Of a DNA stretch of 64,000 nucleotides, positions 11,418 to 19,557 are shown in pieces; positions within the stretch are counted from its first letter, which is position 1; each line of letters opens with the position of its first letter. Under the pieces are notes generated by a model that searched no databases, had not been told where the DNA came from, and saw only the letters and a list, made by a program, of their open reading frames with translations. The DNA lies in assembly GCF_052078665.1 (NCBI RefSeq), contig NZ_JBQJIK010000007.1:62001-126000 (forward strand). The letters are read 5' to 3'. The translations under genes and the position numbers were made by a program. This DNA comes from Inquilinus sp052078665. Lineage in GTDB: Bacteria > Pseudomonadota > Alphaproteobacteria > DSM-16000 > Inquilinaceae.

Positions 11418-12463
11418 CGCCGCCCGCCGACACCAACGCGGCCGAGGGGGCCGGCGACCCGGCGACGATCGTGCTGCGCAGCAGCGAGTTCCGGCATGGG
11501 CGGGAAGACGCCTGGCGGGAGCTGGAGGAGCTGGTCGAGCGGGCGGAACGGCATGGCCTCGGCACCCTCGGGGCCGAGGAGCTGCAGCGCCTGCCGCTGC
11601 TGTACCGCTCGGCACTGTCCTCGCTGTCCGTCGCCCGCGCCATCGCCCTCGACCGCAATCTGCGGCTGTATCTCGAGAATCTCGGGCTGCGCGCCTTCCT
11701 GCTGGTGCACGCGCCGCGTCATGGCCTGCTGGAGGGCATCCGCGACTTCCTGTGGCGCGGCTTCCCGGCCCGGGTGCGCGCTTCGGGCCGGCCGATCCTG
11801 CTGGCCTTCGCCGCCATCGCCCTGGGCATCGTCGCCGGCTATCTGCTGGTGGCGGGCAACCCTGCCTGGTTCTCCAGCCTGGTGCCCGGCGACCTGGCCG
11901 GCGGCCGGTCCGAGAGCAGCACGCGCGAGGAGCTGCTGGAGGACGAGATCTTCGCCCCCTGGCCCGGCTTCACCCAATCCTTCATCGTGTTCGCCAACTT
12001 CCTGTTCCGGCACAACACGCTGGTCGGCCTCCTGACCTTCGGCCTCGGCATCGCCGCGGGCATCCCGACCCTGCTGCTGCTGCTGTATCAGGGGCTGGTC
12101 TTCGGCGCCTTCGTTGCCCTGCACCAGGACCGCGGGCTGCTGCTCGACTTCGTCGGCTGGGTCTCGATCCACGGGGTGACGGAGTTCGGCGCCATCATCC
12201 TGTGCGGTGCCGGCGGCCTGGTGGTCGCACAGAACATCCTGTTCCCCGGCCGTCGCTCGCGGCTGGCCAATGTCGCCTTCCGCGGTCAGGACGCGGCGCA
12301 GCTGGTGGTCGGCGCCGTCCTCATGTTCCTGATCGCCGGGCTGATCGAAGGCGGGCTGCGGCAGCTCGTGGCCGACACCCCGGCGCGCCTCGCCATCGCC
12401 GGCCTGACCGCGATCCTCTGGCTGGCCTATTTCACCCTGGCCGGGCGGAAGGTCGCGCGATGA
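11414..12463 (+). CDS. SpoIIM-like integral membrane protein
   Basis: 349 residues. An N-terminal ~110-residue soluble helical region is followed by several hydrophobic segments: ILLAFAAIALGIVAGYLLVA, then the SpoIIM-like core FANFLFRHNTLVGLLTFGLG, IPTLLLLLYQGLVFGAFVAL and HGVTEFGAIILCGAGGL. The family name comes from the Bacillus sporulation protein, but non-sporulating bacteria carry it next to MoxR, DUF58 and RDD genes, so a sporulation role is not implied. Overlaps its neighbours by 4 bp at each end. Confidence 0.82.
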   Translation: MTPPADTNAAEGAGDPATIVLRSSEFRHGREDAWRELEELVERAERHGLGTLGAEELQRLPLLYRSALSSLSVARAIALDRNLRLYLENLGLRAFLLVHAPRHGLLEGIRDFLWRGFPARVRASGRPILLAFAAIALGIVAGYLLVAGNPAWFSSLVPGDLAGGRSESSTREELLEDEIFAPWPGFTQSFIVFANFLFRHNTLVGLLTFGLGIAAGIPTLLLLLYQGLVFGAFVALHQDRGLLLDFVGWVSIHGVTEFGAIILCGAGGLVVAQNILFPGRRSRLANVAFRGQDAAQLVVGAVLMFLIAGLIEGGLRQLVADTPARLAIAGLTAILWLAYFTLAGRKVAR

Positions 12464-13341
12464 CCGTCGCCGCCGACCGCGTCTCGGAATTCCTGGAGGG
12501 CGTGCGACGCAGCCGGCGCGAGATCGTCACGCCGGAAGGCGTGGCCCTGCCGGTGGACCTGGCCGAGCATGGCGGACGGGCGGCGGCCTTCGCCATCGAC
12601 ATGGTCATCTGGCTGTGCACGACGATTGTGCTGTACCTCGTCATCGTCGCCGCGCTGCGGCACGGCGGCGCCAGCGGGATCGTGATCACCCTGGTGCTGT
12701 TCATCGCCTTCCTGGTGCGCAACCTGTACTTCATCTATTTCGAGCTGATCTGGCGCGGCGCCACGCCGGGCAAGCGGGTCTGCGGCCTGCGCGTGATCGA
12801 CCGGCGCGGCGGGCCGCTGACGCCGGCCGCCGTCGTCGCCCGCAACCTGACGCGCGAGGTCGAGATCTTCCTGCCGCTCGGCGCGGTGCTGTCGCTCGGC
12901 CCCGGGGCCTGGACGGATCTGTTCCTCGTCGCCTGGCTGCTGCTGCTCACGGCCCTGCCGCTGTTCAACCGCGACCGCATGCGCGGCGGCGACTTCATCG
13001 CTGGCACCATCGTCATCGCCGTGCCGAAGCGGATGCTGCTGGCCGACCTGGTCCAGGCCTCGGCGCGCCACCGGTTCACGCCGCAGCAGCTCGGCGCCTA
13101 CGGTGCCTTCGAGCTGCAGATCCTGGAGGAGCTGCTGCGCCGGCCGGCCTCGGCCGACACCGACCGGCTGCTGGCCGATGTCTGCGGCAAGATCTGCCGC
13201 AAGATCGAGTGGACGGCGCCGGTTCCGGCCGCGGAGATCCGACGCTTCCTGACCGAGTTCTACACGGCGGAGCGCGCCCATCTCGAACAGGAGCAGCTGT
13301 TCGGGCGGGCGCGGGCCGACAAGCACAGCCAGCCGGGCTGA
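12460..13341 (+). CDS. RDD-family membrane protein
   Basis: 293 residues. The RDD domain begins at about residue 36 with GRAAAFAIDMVIWL (helix 1). Helix 2 is GIVITLVLFIAFLVRNLYFIYFELIW, followed by the conserved GATPGKRVCGLRVIDRRGG loop and a third helix near 140-165. The C-terminal ~100 residues are soluble and helical. It is the last of six genes whose stop and start codons all overlap, from DUF4129 at 7219 onward. RDD proteins are often transport- or envelope-associated, with no defined reaction here. The gene ends 7 bp before a convergent gene. Confidence 0.85.
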   Translation: MTVAADRVSEFLEGVRRSRREIVTPEGVALPVDLAEHGGRAAAFAIDMVIWLCTTIVLYLVIVAALRHGGASGIVITLVLFIAFLVRNLYFIYFELIWRGATPGKRVCGLRVIDRRGGPLTPAAVVARNLTREVEIFLPLGAVLSLGPGAWTDLFLVAWLLLLTALPLFNRDRMRGGDFIAGTIVIAVPKRMLLADLVQASARHRFTPQQLGAYGAFELQILEELLRRPASADTDRLLADVCGKICRKIEWTAPVPAAEIRRFLTEFYTAERAHLEQEQLFGRARADKHSQPG

Positions 13342-13348
13342 GGCCGCC

Positions 13349-14095
13349 TCAGTCGAAGACGCGCGCGATCTCCTCGATGTCGACGCCTTCCTTGGCCACC
13401 CGCAGTTGGTAATAGACGACCCCGTTCACCACCGCGCCGAAGGCGGAGACGATGGAGGTCAGCGCCAGGGGGCCGAAGACGGCGGCGTACAGCCCCATCG
13501 TCCCCAGGATCACTTCGGCGAGCGCCTGGACGGCGGCGCTGGCGATCACCACCACGACGAGGATGCCGAAGATGCGCCAGCGGTGGCCCTTGGTGAGGAC
13601 GCCGCTGCGCGACAGGCTGGCGAACACGCCCGGCCGCTCGACGACGGCGGCCGGGACCGCGACGTAATAGGCGCAGAACACCATGATGCCGGGGACGATC
13701 AGCAGAATCATGCCCAGCATGACCAGCACGCCGACAGTGATCGAGACGCCGAGGATCGGGATCAGCGCGCTCAGGCCGATCGTCAGGCAGCGGCCCACCG
13801 AGAAGCTCTGGTTCCGGAGCGTCTGGACGACGCCATAGATGATCGCACCATTGGCGATGAGCGAGCCGAGGAAGCCGAGGAAGCCACTGATGCCGGCGGC
13901 CATCCCCGGGTTGCCTGCGCCGACCCCCTGGGTCAGGACGAAGAGGTAGAGGAACACCGGCAGGTTGGACAGCAGCGCCAGCACCAGGAAGGCCACAAAA
14001 TGGCGGCTGAATATCTCGAACGACCGGCTGAACGCGTCGCCGACGCGGAAATCGCCGATGCCCCGGTCGGGCATTGCCACGGACGGATCGACCAT
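13349..14095 (-). CDS. Multi-pass membrane protein, paralogue 1
   Basis: 248 residues with about six hydrophobic segments, including FVAFLVLALLSNLPVFLYLFVL, ISITVGVLVMLGMILLIVPG and IFGILVVVVIASAAVQALAEVI. The architecture recalls YciC/glycerophosphodiesterase-membrane-domain proteins; I do not recognise a specific function. It is clearly homologous to the gene at 14268-15017: both open with F[RS]V.DA[FL].R[AS]F.IF.R.F and end with VVYYQLR.AK.GVDIE..A.VFD. The ATG at 14095 follows GGGGGAG; an upstream ATG at 14113 has no such site. It converges on the RDD gene. Confidence 0.78.
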   Translation of the reverse strand: MVDPSVAMPDRGIGDFRVGDAFSRSFEIFSRHFVAFLVLALLSNLPVFLYLFVLTQGVGAGNPGMAAGISGFLGFLGSLIANGAIIYGVVQTLRNQSFSVGRCLTIGLSALIPILGVSITVGVLVMLGMILLIVPGIMVFCAYYVAVPAAVVERPGVFASLSRSGVLTKGHRWRIFGILVVVVIASAAVQALAEVILGTMGLYAAVFGPLALTSIVSAFGAVVNGVVYYQLRVAKEGVDIEEIARVFD

Positions 14096-14267
14096 ATCAT
14101 CTCCCCCTCGCAAACGGCGGCGATCCGATGGATCCGCCGCGACTGCCGGAGACGGCCCCCCCGCATAGGCCCGCCCCGCTCCGGCCCCTCAGAAACTTAC
14201 ACCGAGTTCAGGGATGAATTGCGGCAAATTGTCTCCGAAGCCATCGATTCGAGGAATTGATGCGGGG

Positions 14268-15017
14268 TCAGTCGAACACGCCGGCGAGGGTCTCGATGTC
14301 GACGCCGTCCTTGGCCGCGCGCAGCTGATAGTAGACCACCCCGACCACCACGGCACCGTAGGCGCTCAGGCAGACCTGCAAGAGCTGCTGGGCAACGGCG
14401 ATCTCGACCGGGCCGAGCGCCCTGCGGGCGACGAAACCGAAGAGCGCACCCAGGATCACGCCGACCACGAACAGCAGGACGGCAATGGCGAGGATCCGCC
14501 AGCGCGAGCCGGCGGTCAGGCGCCGGCTGCGGGACAGGCTGGCGCGGATCCCGGCCTCCTCGACCACGCAGACCGGCACGGCGACATAGAAGGCACACAG
14601 CACGATCAGGCCCGGAACCAGCAGGGCGACGGCCGCCAGGACGGTCAGGAGCGACACGGCAATCGAGACGCCGATGATCGGAAACAGGCGGCCCAGGACG
14701 ATCTCCAGCGAATGCCCGACCGAGAAGGGCTGCCGGCGCAGTTGCAGTACGACGCCGTAGATGATGGCGCCGTGGGCGATCGAGCCGCAGGCCAGCATCA
14801 GGAAGGTGTTGACCGTGATCGCGAAGCCCGCTCCGCCGCCGACCCACCCCGCCAGGCGGGCGGCGATGAAGAGATAGACCGGGACATGGGCGATCACGGC
14901 CAGCAGGACGAAGGCGCCGAAGCGGCGCCGGAAGATGTCGAAGGCCCGGTCGAGCACGTCGTCGACCCGGAAGGGGCTCGTGCCCGGTGCTGGCATCGCC
15001 GCGGCAGACTCCGCCAT
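14268..15017 (-). CDS. Multi-pass membrane protein, paralogue 2
   Basis: 249 residues, tandem paralogue of the gene at 13349-14095 with the same six-helix layout: FGAFVLLAVIAHVPVYLFIAA, then AVSLLTVLAAVALLVPGLIVL, and ILAIAVLLFVVGVILGALFG. The C-terminus YYQLRAAKDGVDIETLAGVFD is nearly shared. The start at 15017 follows GGGGAGGGG. It lies in the minus-strand run mutM-echA-paralogue 2-paralogue 1. Function is not recognised; a structural or transport role in the envelope, perhaps with the neighbouring MoxR/RDD cluster, is only a guess from position. Confidence 0.78.
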   Translation of the reverse strand: MAESAAAMPAPGTSPFRVDDVLDRAFDIFRRRFGAFVLLAVIAHVPVYLFIAARLAGWVGGGAGFAITVNTFLMLACGSIAHGAIIYGVVLQLRRQPFSVGHSLEIVLGRLFPIIGVSIAVSLLTVLAAVALLVPGLIVLCAFYVAVPVCVVEEAGIRASLSRSRRLTAGSRWRILAIAVLLFVVGVILGALFGFVARRALGPVEIAVAQQLLQVCLSAYGAVVVGVVYYQLRAAKDGVDIETLAGVFD

Positions 15018-15052
15018 GGTCGCAGCCCCTCCCCGATCCGCGGCGGCGGCCG

Positions 15053-15832
15053 TCAGCGGTGCTTGAACTGCGCCGGCCGCTTCTCGGTGAAGGCGGCCAT
15101 GCCCTCGCGCCGGTCCTCGGTGGCGAAGGTGGCGTGGAACAGGCGCCGCTCGAACAGGATGCCCTCGGCCAGCGGCGTCTCGTCGGCGCGGTGCACCGCC
15201 TCCTTCGCCATCATCGTGATCGGCAGCGAATAGCCGGCGATGGTTTCCGCCGCCTTCACGGCCACGGCCAGCAGCTCGGCCGCCGGCACCACGCGGGCGA
15301 CCAGGCCCGACCGCTCGGCCTCCGCCGCATCCATCATCCGGCCGGTCAGCACCATGTCCATCGCCTTCGACCGGCCGATCAGCTTGGTCAGCCGCTGGGT
15401 GCCGCCGGAGCCGGGGATGGTGCCCAGCTTGATCTCCGGCTGGCCGAACTTCGCCGTGTCCGCGGCGATGATGAAGTCGCACATCATCGCGATCTCGCAG
15501 CCGCCCCCCAGGGCAAAGCCGGCGACCGCGGCGATGATCGGCTTGCGCAGCTTGGTGATGCAGGTCCAGTTCTCGATCAGGTTGCCGCGATAGGCGGCGA
15601 TGAAGTCCTTCGACGCCATCTCCTTGATGTCCGCCCCGGCGGCGAAGGCCTTCTCCGAGCCGGTCAGGACGACGGCGCCGACGCCGTCATCGGCGTCGAA
15701 GGCCGCCAGGGCCTGGCCGAGATCCCGGAAGATCGCGTCGTTCAGCGCGTTCAGCGCCTGCGGCCGGTTCAGCGTGATCAGGCCGACCCGCCCCCGGGTC
15801 TCGACCAGGATGGTCTCGTAGCTTGCGGTCAT
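15053..15832 (-). CDS. echA: Enoyl-CoA hydratase
   Basis: Crotonase-fold enzyme of 259 residues that hydrates trans-2-enoyl-CoA in fatty-acid or amino-acid beta-oxidation. The oxyanion-hole segments AFAAGADIKEM (~residue 62) and ALGGGCEIAMMCD (~106) are present. The two catalytic glutamates are found in LGGGCE and further on near PEIKLGTIPGSGGTQRL (E about 132). It starts ATG after GGAGGAGCG and follows mutM on the same strand with 39 bp between. The mutM-echA-near-dnaA arrangement is conserved in many alphaproteobacteria. Confidence 0.93.
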   Translation of the reverse strand: MTASYETILVETRGRVGLITLNRPQALNALNDAIFRDLGQALAAFDADDGVGAVVLTGSEKAFAAGADIKEMASKDFIAAYRGNLIENWTCITKLRKPIIAAVAGFALGGGCEIAMMCDFIIAADTAKFGQPEIKLGTIPGSGGTQRLTKLIGRSKAMDMVLTGRMMDAAEAERSGLVARVVPAAELLAVAVKAAETIAGYSLPITMMAKEAVHRADETPLAEGILFERRLFHATFATEDRREGMAAFTEKRPAQFKHR

Positions 15833-15871
15833 GAAACGCTCCTCCGCATCTTCGATTGATCGAACGCCCGG

Positions 15872-16702
15872 TCAGCGCTGGCAGACCGGGCAGAAGAAGG
15901 TGCTGCGGCCGGACTGGACGAGGCGCCGGACCGTGCCGCGGCATCCTGGCGTCCGGCACGGCTCGCCCTCGCGGCCGTAGACCGACCAGGAATGCTGGAA
16001 ATAGCCGAGTTCGCCATCGACCTGGACATAGTCGCGCAGGGACGAGCCGCCGGCCTCGATGGCGCGCTGCAGCACCGCCTTGATCTCCGGCACCAGCCGC
16101 GCCGCCCGCACCCCGGCTACCGAGGCGGCGACCCGGCGGGGCGAGATATGCGCTGCCCACAGCGCCTCGCAGACATAGATGTTGCCAAGGCCGGCGACGA
16201 CGCGCTGGTCCAGCAGCGCCGCCTTGATCGGCGTGATCTTGCGGGCCAGCGCCTGGTCGAGAGTGGCGGCGTCGAACTCGTCCGACAGCGGCTCCGGCCC
16301 CAGCGCCTCCAGCGATTTGTGGGTGTGCAGCGCGTTCTGGCTGACCAGGTCCAACATGCCGAAGCGGCGGGTGTCGTTGAAGGTGACGACCGACCCGGCC
16401 TCGGTCTCGAACACCACATGGTCGTGCGGGCTGACGACCTGCGGTCGGCCCTGGGTGACCATCATCCGGCCCGACATGCCGAGATGGATCAACAGCACCA
16501 TGCCGTCATCGAGATGGATCAGCAGGTATTTGGCGCGGCGGTCCAGGCGCACGACCCGGCGGCCGGTCAGCCGCTCGACCATCCGCTCGGGCAGCGGGAA
16601 GCGCAGGTCGGGGCGGCGCTGCTCGACGCGGGCCAGGCGCTGGCCTTCCAGGACGGGCACAAGGCCGCGGCGAACGGTCTCGACTTCGGGGAGCTCGGGC
16701 AT
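15872..16702 (-). CDS. mutM: Formamidopyrimidine-DNA glycosylase
   Basis: Bifunctional base-excision repair enzyme (Fpg) that removes 8-oxoguanine and cleaves the AP site. 276 residues. The start must be at 16702 because the mature N-terminus is MPELPEVETVRRGL, with catalytic Pro2 and Glu3; an ATG three codons upstream would bury the catalytic proline. The C-terminal zinc finger carries cysteines in REGEPCRTPGCRGTVRRLVQ and STFFCPVCQR. It is divergent from ubiE with only 47 bp between start codons. Confidence 0.96.
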   Translation of the reverse strand: MPELPEVETVRRGLVPVLEGQRLARVEQRRPDLRFPLPERMVERLTGRRVVRLDRRAKYLLIHLDDGMVLLIHLGMSGRMMVTQGRPQVVSPHDHVVFETEAGSVVTFNDTRRFGMLDLVSQNALHTHKSLEALGPEPLSDEFDAATLDQALARKITPIKAALLDQRVVAGLGNIYVCEALWAAHISPRRVAASVAGVRAARLVPEIKAVLQRAIEAGGSSLRDYVQVDGELGYFQHSWSVYGREGEPCRTPGCRGTVRRLVQSGRSTFFCPVCQR

Positions 16703-16749
16703 GGCCGGCACACTGGCACGACCCGGCGCCGGACGCTATGGTCCCGGCC

Positions 16750-17526
16750 ATGAGCGACGCGCCCCACAATCCCGAGTCCCGCTGGTTCGGCGACACCGAG
16801 GTCGACCCGACGGAGAAGACCCACCGCGTCCACGGCGTCTTCAGCAGCGTGGCCAGGCGCTACGACCTGATGAACGACCTGATGAGCGGCGGCGTCCACC
16901 GGCTGTGGAAGGCCCAGTTCATCGCGGCGATCCGGCCCCGCCCGGGCGAGGTCCTGCTGGATGTGGCCGGCGGCACCGGCGACATCGCCTTCCGCTTCCT
17001 CGACCGCGCCGGCGTGGACAGCACAGGCCGGGGCGCCCGCGCCATCATCTGCGACCTGACCGAGGGCATGGTCGCGGTCGGCCGCGACCGGGCGATCGAT
17101 CGCGGCCGGGTCGGCCCGATCCTGCACATGGTCGGCAATGCCGAATCGCTGCCGGTCGCCGACCGGTCGGTCGACGTCTACACCATCTCCTTCGGCCTGC
17201 GGAACGTGACCCGGATCGACGACGCGCTGCGCGAGGCGCGGCGGGTGCTAAAGCCCGGCGGGCGCTTCTTCTGCCTGGAGTTCAGCAAGGTCGTGCTGCC
17301 GGGCCTGGACCGCGCCTACGACCTCTACTCCCGCGCCGTGATCCCGCGCCTGGGCAAGGTGGTGGCCAAGGACGAGGACAGCTACCGCTACCTGGTCGAG
17401 AGCATCCGCCGCTTCCCCGACCAGCCGAGCCTGGCCGAGCGAATCGAGGCCGCCGGGCTGGAGCGGGTGCGCTGGACCAACCTGTCGGCCGGAATCGCCG
17501 CCATTCACACCGGCTGGCGGATCTGA
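16750..17526 (+). CDS. ubiE: Demethylmenaquinone/2-polyprenyl-benzoquinol methyltransferase
   Basis: SAM-dependent C-methylation step of ubiquinone (and menaquinone) biosynthesis. 258 residues. The UbiE signature FSSVARRYDLMNDLMSGGVHRLWK spans ~31-54. SAM-binding motif I VLLDVAGGTGD is at ~68-78, and TISFGLRNVTRIDDALREARRVLKPGG is typical. The ATG at 16750 matches family N-termini; an upstream ATG at 16738 is possible. In related genomes ubiB often follows; here a toxin-antitoxin pair does. Confidence 0.95.
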   Translation: MSDAPHNPESRWFGDTEVDPTEKTHRVHGVFSSVARRYDLMNDLMSGGVHRLWKAQFIAAIRPRPGEVLLDVAGGTGDIAFRFLDRAGVDSTGRGARAIICDLTEGMVAVGRDRAIDRGRVGPILHMVGNAESLPVADRSVDVYTISFGLRNVTRIDDALREARRVLKPGGRFFCLEFSKVVLPGLDRAYDLYSRAVIPRLGKVVAKDEDSYRYLVESIRRFPDQPSLAERIEAAGLERVRWTNLSAGIAAIHTGWRI

Positions 17527-17557
17527 GGGTTCGGATCGGGCAATCCAGGCCCGATGA

Positions 17558-17586
17558 TTGCATTGATCCAAGACTGCGCATAAAAT
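17558..17586 (+). promoter_or_regulatory. Promoter of ccdAB
   Basis: TTGCAT (17558-17563) and TAAAAT (17581-17586) are separated by exactly 17 bp, upstream of the antitoxin start at 17621. The -10 hexamer lies inside the left arm and spacer of an inverted repeat (17575-17604), the layout of an autoregulated toxin-antitoxin promoter. Confidence 0.6.
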
Positions 17587-17604
17587 TCACCAGCCTTATG
17601 CGCA
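17575..17604. promoter_or_regulatory. Operator-like inverted repeat before ccdA
   Basis: TGCGCATAA (17575-17583) and TTATGCGCA (17596-17604) form a perfect 9-bp inverted repeat with a 12-base spacer. It covers the -10 box and predicted transcription start of ccdAB, fitting a binding site for the CcdA antitoxin or CcdA-CcdB complex. Family knowledge says CcdAB represses its own promoter; the site assignment is inference. Confidence 0.6.
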
Positions 17605-17620
17605 TCGATTGGATGACGAC

Positions 17621-17866
17621 ATGCTCACCCGCTACCGGGAAGACGCTCCGAAGAAGCCCGTCAACTGCAGCATGAACAGCGACCTCGTGGCTCGGGCGAA
17701 GGCCATGGGGATCAATGTCTCCGCTGCTGCCGAAGCCGGTCTCCTCACCGCCATCGAACAGGCCGAGCGCCGGCGGATCCAAGAGGAAACCGATGCCTTG
17801 ATGAAGTTCTGGAACGAGCACGAGGCTCGATACGGATCGCCTGCCGACGAGTATTGCGAGATCTGA
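17621..17866 (+). CDS. ccdA: CcdA-type antitoxin
   Basis: 81-residue antitoxin. The N-terminal half (KKPVNCSMNSDLVARAKAMG) is the ribbon-helix-helix DNA-binding region. The C-terminal tail ending KFWNEHEARYGSPADEYCEI resembles the CcdA segment that wraps the toxin. The ATG at 17621 follows GGATGA; a TTG in frame at 17609 is a weaker option. The stop lies 8 bp before the toxin start. The pair sits in an otherwise ancestral ubiE-coaBC interval, so it was probably acquired there. Confidence 0.85.
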   Translation: MLTRYREDAPKKPVNCSMNSDLVARAKAMGINVSAAAEAGLLTAIEQAERRRIQEETDALMKFWNEHEARYGSPADEYCEI

Positions 17867-17874
17867 AGCCGCCG

Positions 17875-18192
17875 ATGGCGCAATTCGATGTGCATCGGAA
17901 TCTCGGAACGACGAGGGCGGAATTCCCTTACCTCGTCGTTCTGCAGTCGAGCCTGTTCCAGGAGTCGCGGCGGCGCGTGGTCATTCCGCTGACCCGGACC
18001 ACCGCCAGGCTTCCCCAAGCCGAGCGGTTGAATCCGGTGTTCGAGATCGAGGGCGAGGCCTTCTCCCTGATGACCTTGGCCACTCTCAGCCTTCCGAAAG
18101 ATCGCCTGGGGCCGCTGGTGACCAACCTCGCCGCCGAGAGCGACGCCATCGTCGCCGCAATCGACTGGATGATGAACCGAGGTTTTGGGTAG
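17875..18192 (+). CDS. ccdB: CcdB-type toxin
   Basis: 105-residue toxin with the N-terminus MAQFDVHRN and the block RRRVVIPLTRT typical of CcdB/MazF-fold proteins that poison DNA gyrase (GyrA). The plasmid F toxin ends in Trp-Gly-Ile, residues needed to kill through gyrase. This one ends WMMNRGFG, so the tryptophan position is changed. Whether it still targets gyrase is open, although chromosomal CcdB proteins vary here. It is 8 bp downstream of ccdA and co-transcribed with it. Confidence 0.85.
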   Translation: MAQFDVHRNLGTTRAEFPYLVVLQSSLFQESRRRVVIPLTRTTARLPQAERLNPVFEIEGEAFSLMTLATLSLPKDRLGPLVTNLAAESDAIVAAIDWMMNRGFG

Positions 18193-18242
18193 GATTTCAC
18201 GGCCCTCGTCGCGCATTTCGTCGCAAGCGGTGATTGTAGGAC

Positions 18243-18271
18243 TTGCCGAATCCGGCTGGGCGCCCTAAAGA
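18243..18271 (+). promoter_or_regulatory. Weak candidate promoter for coaBC-dut
   Basis: TTGCCG (18243-18248) and TAAAGA (18266-18271) are 17 bp apart, after ccdB and 47 bp before the coaBC GTG. The -10 matches consensus poorly (3 of 6). A promoter here would free coaBC from the toxin-antitoxin operon upstream. Confidence 0.25.
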
Positions 18272-18317
18272 ACATTCATGCGATGTAATTCGCCCTCCGC
18301 CGCCTTGGGAACCTGCC

Positions 18318-19547
18318 GTGACGCTGACGCTGCGTGACCGCCGCATCCTGCTGGTCATTGCGGGCGGCATCGCCGCCTACAAGTCGCCGGACCTGATCCG
18401 CCGACTGGGCGAGCGTGGGGCCCGGGTGCGCTGCATCCTGACCAAGGCCGCGGCCGAGTTCGTCACCCCCCTCACCCTCGCGGCCCTGACCGAGGACAAG
18501 GTCTATGGCGAGCTGTTCTCGCTGACCGACGAATCGGAGATGGGCCACATCCGGCTGTCGCGCGACGCCGACCTGCTGGTGGTGGCCCCGGCCACCGCCA
18601 ACATCCTGGCGCGGATGGCGGCCGGCCTGGCCGACGACCTGGCCACCACCGCCCTGTTGGCCACCGACAAGCCGGTGCTGGTGGCGCCGGCGATGAATGT
18701 CCGCATGTGGGACCATCCGGCGACGCGGGACAACCTGGCGCTGCTGCAGCGGCGCGGCGTGCGCCTGGTCGGCCCGAACCAGGGCGAGATGGCCTGCGGC
18801 GAATACGGCTTCGGCCGCATGTCCGAGCCTCTGGAGATCGTCGCCGCCGTCGAGGCCTATTTCACCGAGTTCGACCGCTTCGGCACCGGCGGCCCGTTGC
18901 AGGACCGCCACGTCATCGTCACCAGCGGCCCGACCCATGAGCCGATCGACCCGGTGCGCTACATCGCCAACCGCTCCTCCGGCAAGCAGGGCCACGCCAT
19001 CGCCGCCGCCCTGCGCCAGGCCGGGGCGCGGGTGACGCTGGTGGCCGGCCCGACCCATGAGCCGGCGCCGCACGGCGTCACCGTGGTGCCGATCGAGACC
19101 GCCGACGAGATGCTGGCCGCCTGCCGCGCCGCCCTGCCGGCCGACGCCGCGGTCTGCGCCGCCGCCGTGGCCGACTGGCGGGTCGCCGCGCCCTCCGGCC
19201 AGAAGATCAAGAAGGGTGCCGGCGGGCCGCCGGCCCTGGCTCTGGCCGAGAACCCCGACATCCTGGCGACGCTGAGCGCGCCCGGCGCCGACCGGCCGGC
19301 CCTGGTGGTGGGCTTCGCCGCCGAGACCGAGGACGTGATCGCCCATGCCCAGGCCAAGCGCGCCCGCAAGGGCTGCGACTGGATCCTGGCCAACGACGTG
19401 TCGCCCGGCACCCAGGCGTTCGGCGGCGATTCGAACATCCTGCACCTGATCACCGCCGAGGGCGCCCAGACCTGGCCGCGCTTGAGCAAGGCCGATATCG
19501 GCACCCGCCTGGCCGGCGCGATCGCCCGCCATTTCGAGAAAGGCTGA
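18318..19547 (+). CDS. coaBC: Bifunctional phosphopantothenoylcysteine decarboxylase/synthetase
   Basis: Makes 4'-phosphopantetheine for coenzyme A: CoaB ligates cysteine to phosphopantothenate and CoaC decarboxylates the product. 409 residues from a GTG; no ATG is available at the N-terminus, and the sequence after GTG (LRDRRILLVIAGGIAAYK) is the family start. The CoaC flavoprotein half has PAMNVRMW and the active-site Cys in NQGEMACGEYG (~158). The CoaB half begins near residue 195 (RHVIVTSGPTHEPIDPVRYI). It is followed 10 bp later by dut, the usual gene pair. Confidence 0.95.
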   Translation: MTLTLRDRRILLVIAGGIAAYKSPDLIRRLGERGARVRCILTKAAAEFVTPLTLAALTEDKVYGELFSLTDESEMGHIRLSRDADLLVVAPATANILARMAAGLADDLATTALLATDKPVLVAPAMNVRMWDHPATRDNLALLQRRGVRLVGPNQGEMACGEYGFGRMSEPLEIVAAVEAYFTEFDRFGTGGPLQDRHVIVTSGPTHEPIDPVRYIANRSSGKQGHAIAAALRQAGARVTLVAGPTHEPAPHGVTVVPIETADEMLAACRAALPADAAVCAAAVADWRVAAPSGQKIKKGAGGPPALALAENPDILATLSAPGADRPALVVGFAAETEDVIAHAQAKRARKGCDWILANDVSPGTQAFGGDSNILHLITAEGAQTWPRLSKADIGTRLAGAIARHFEKG

Positions 19548-19557
19548 TCCCGAGCCG

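Noticed and set aside
11414..12463. Evidence of sporulation from the SpoIIM-like gene
   Set aside because: The family is widespread in non-sporulating bacteria beside MoxR/DUF58 genes, and no other sporulation gene is present.
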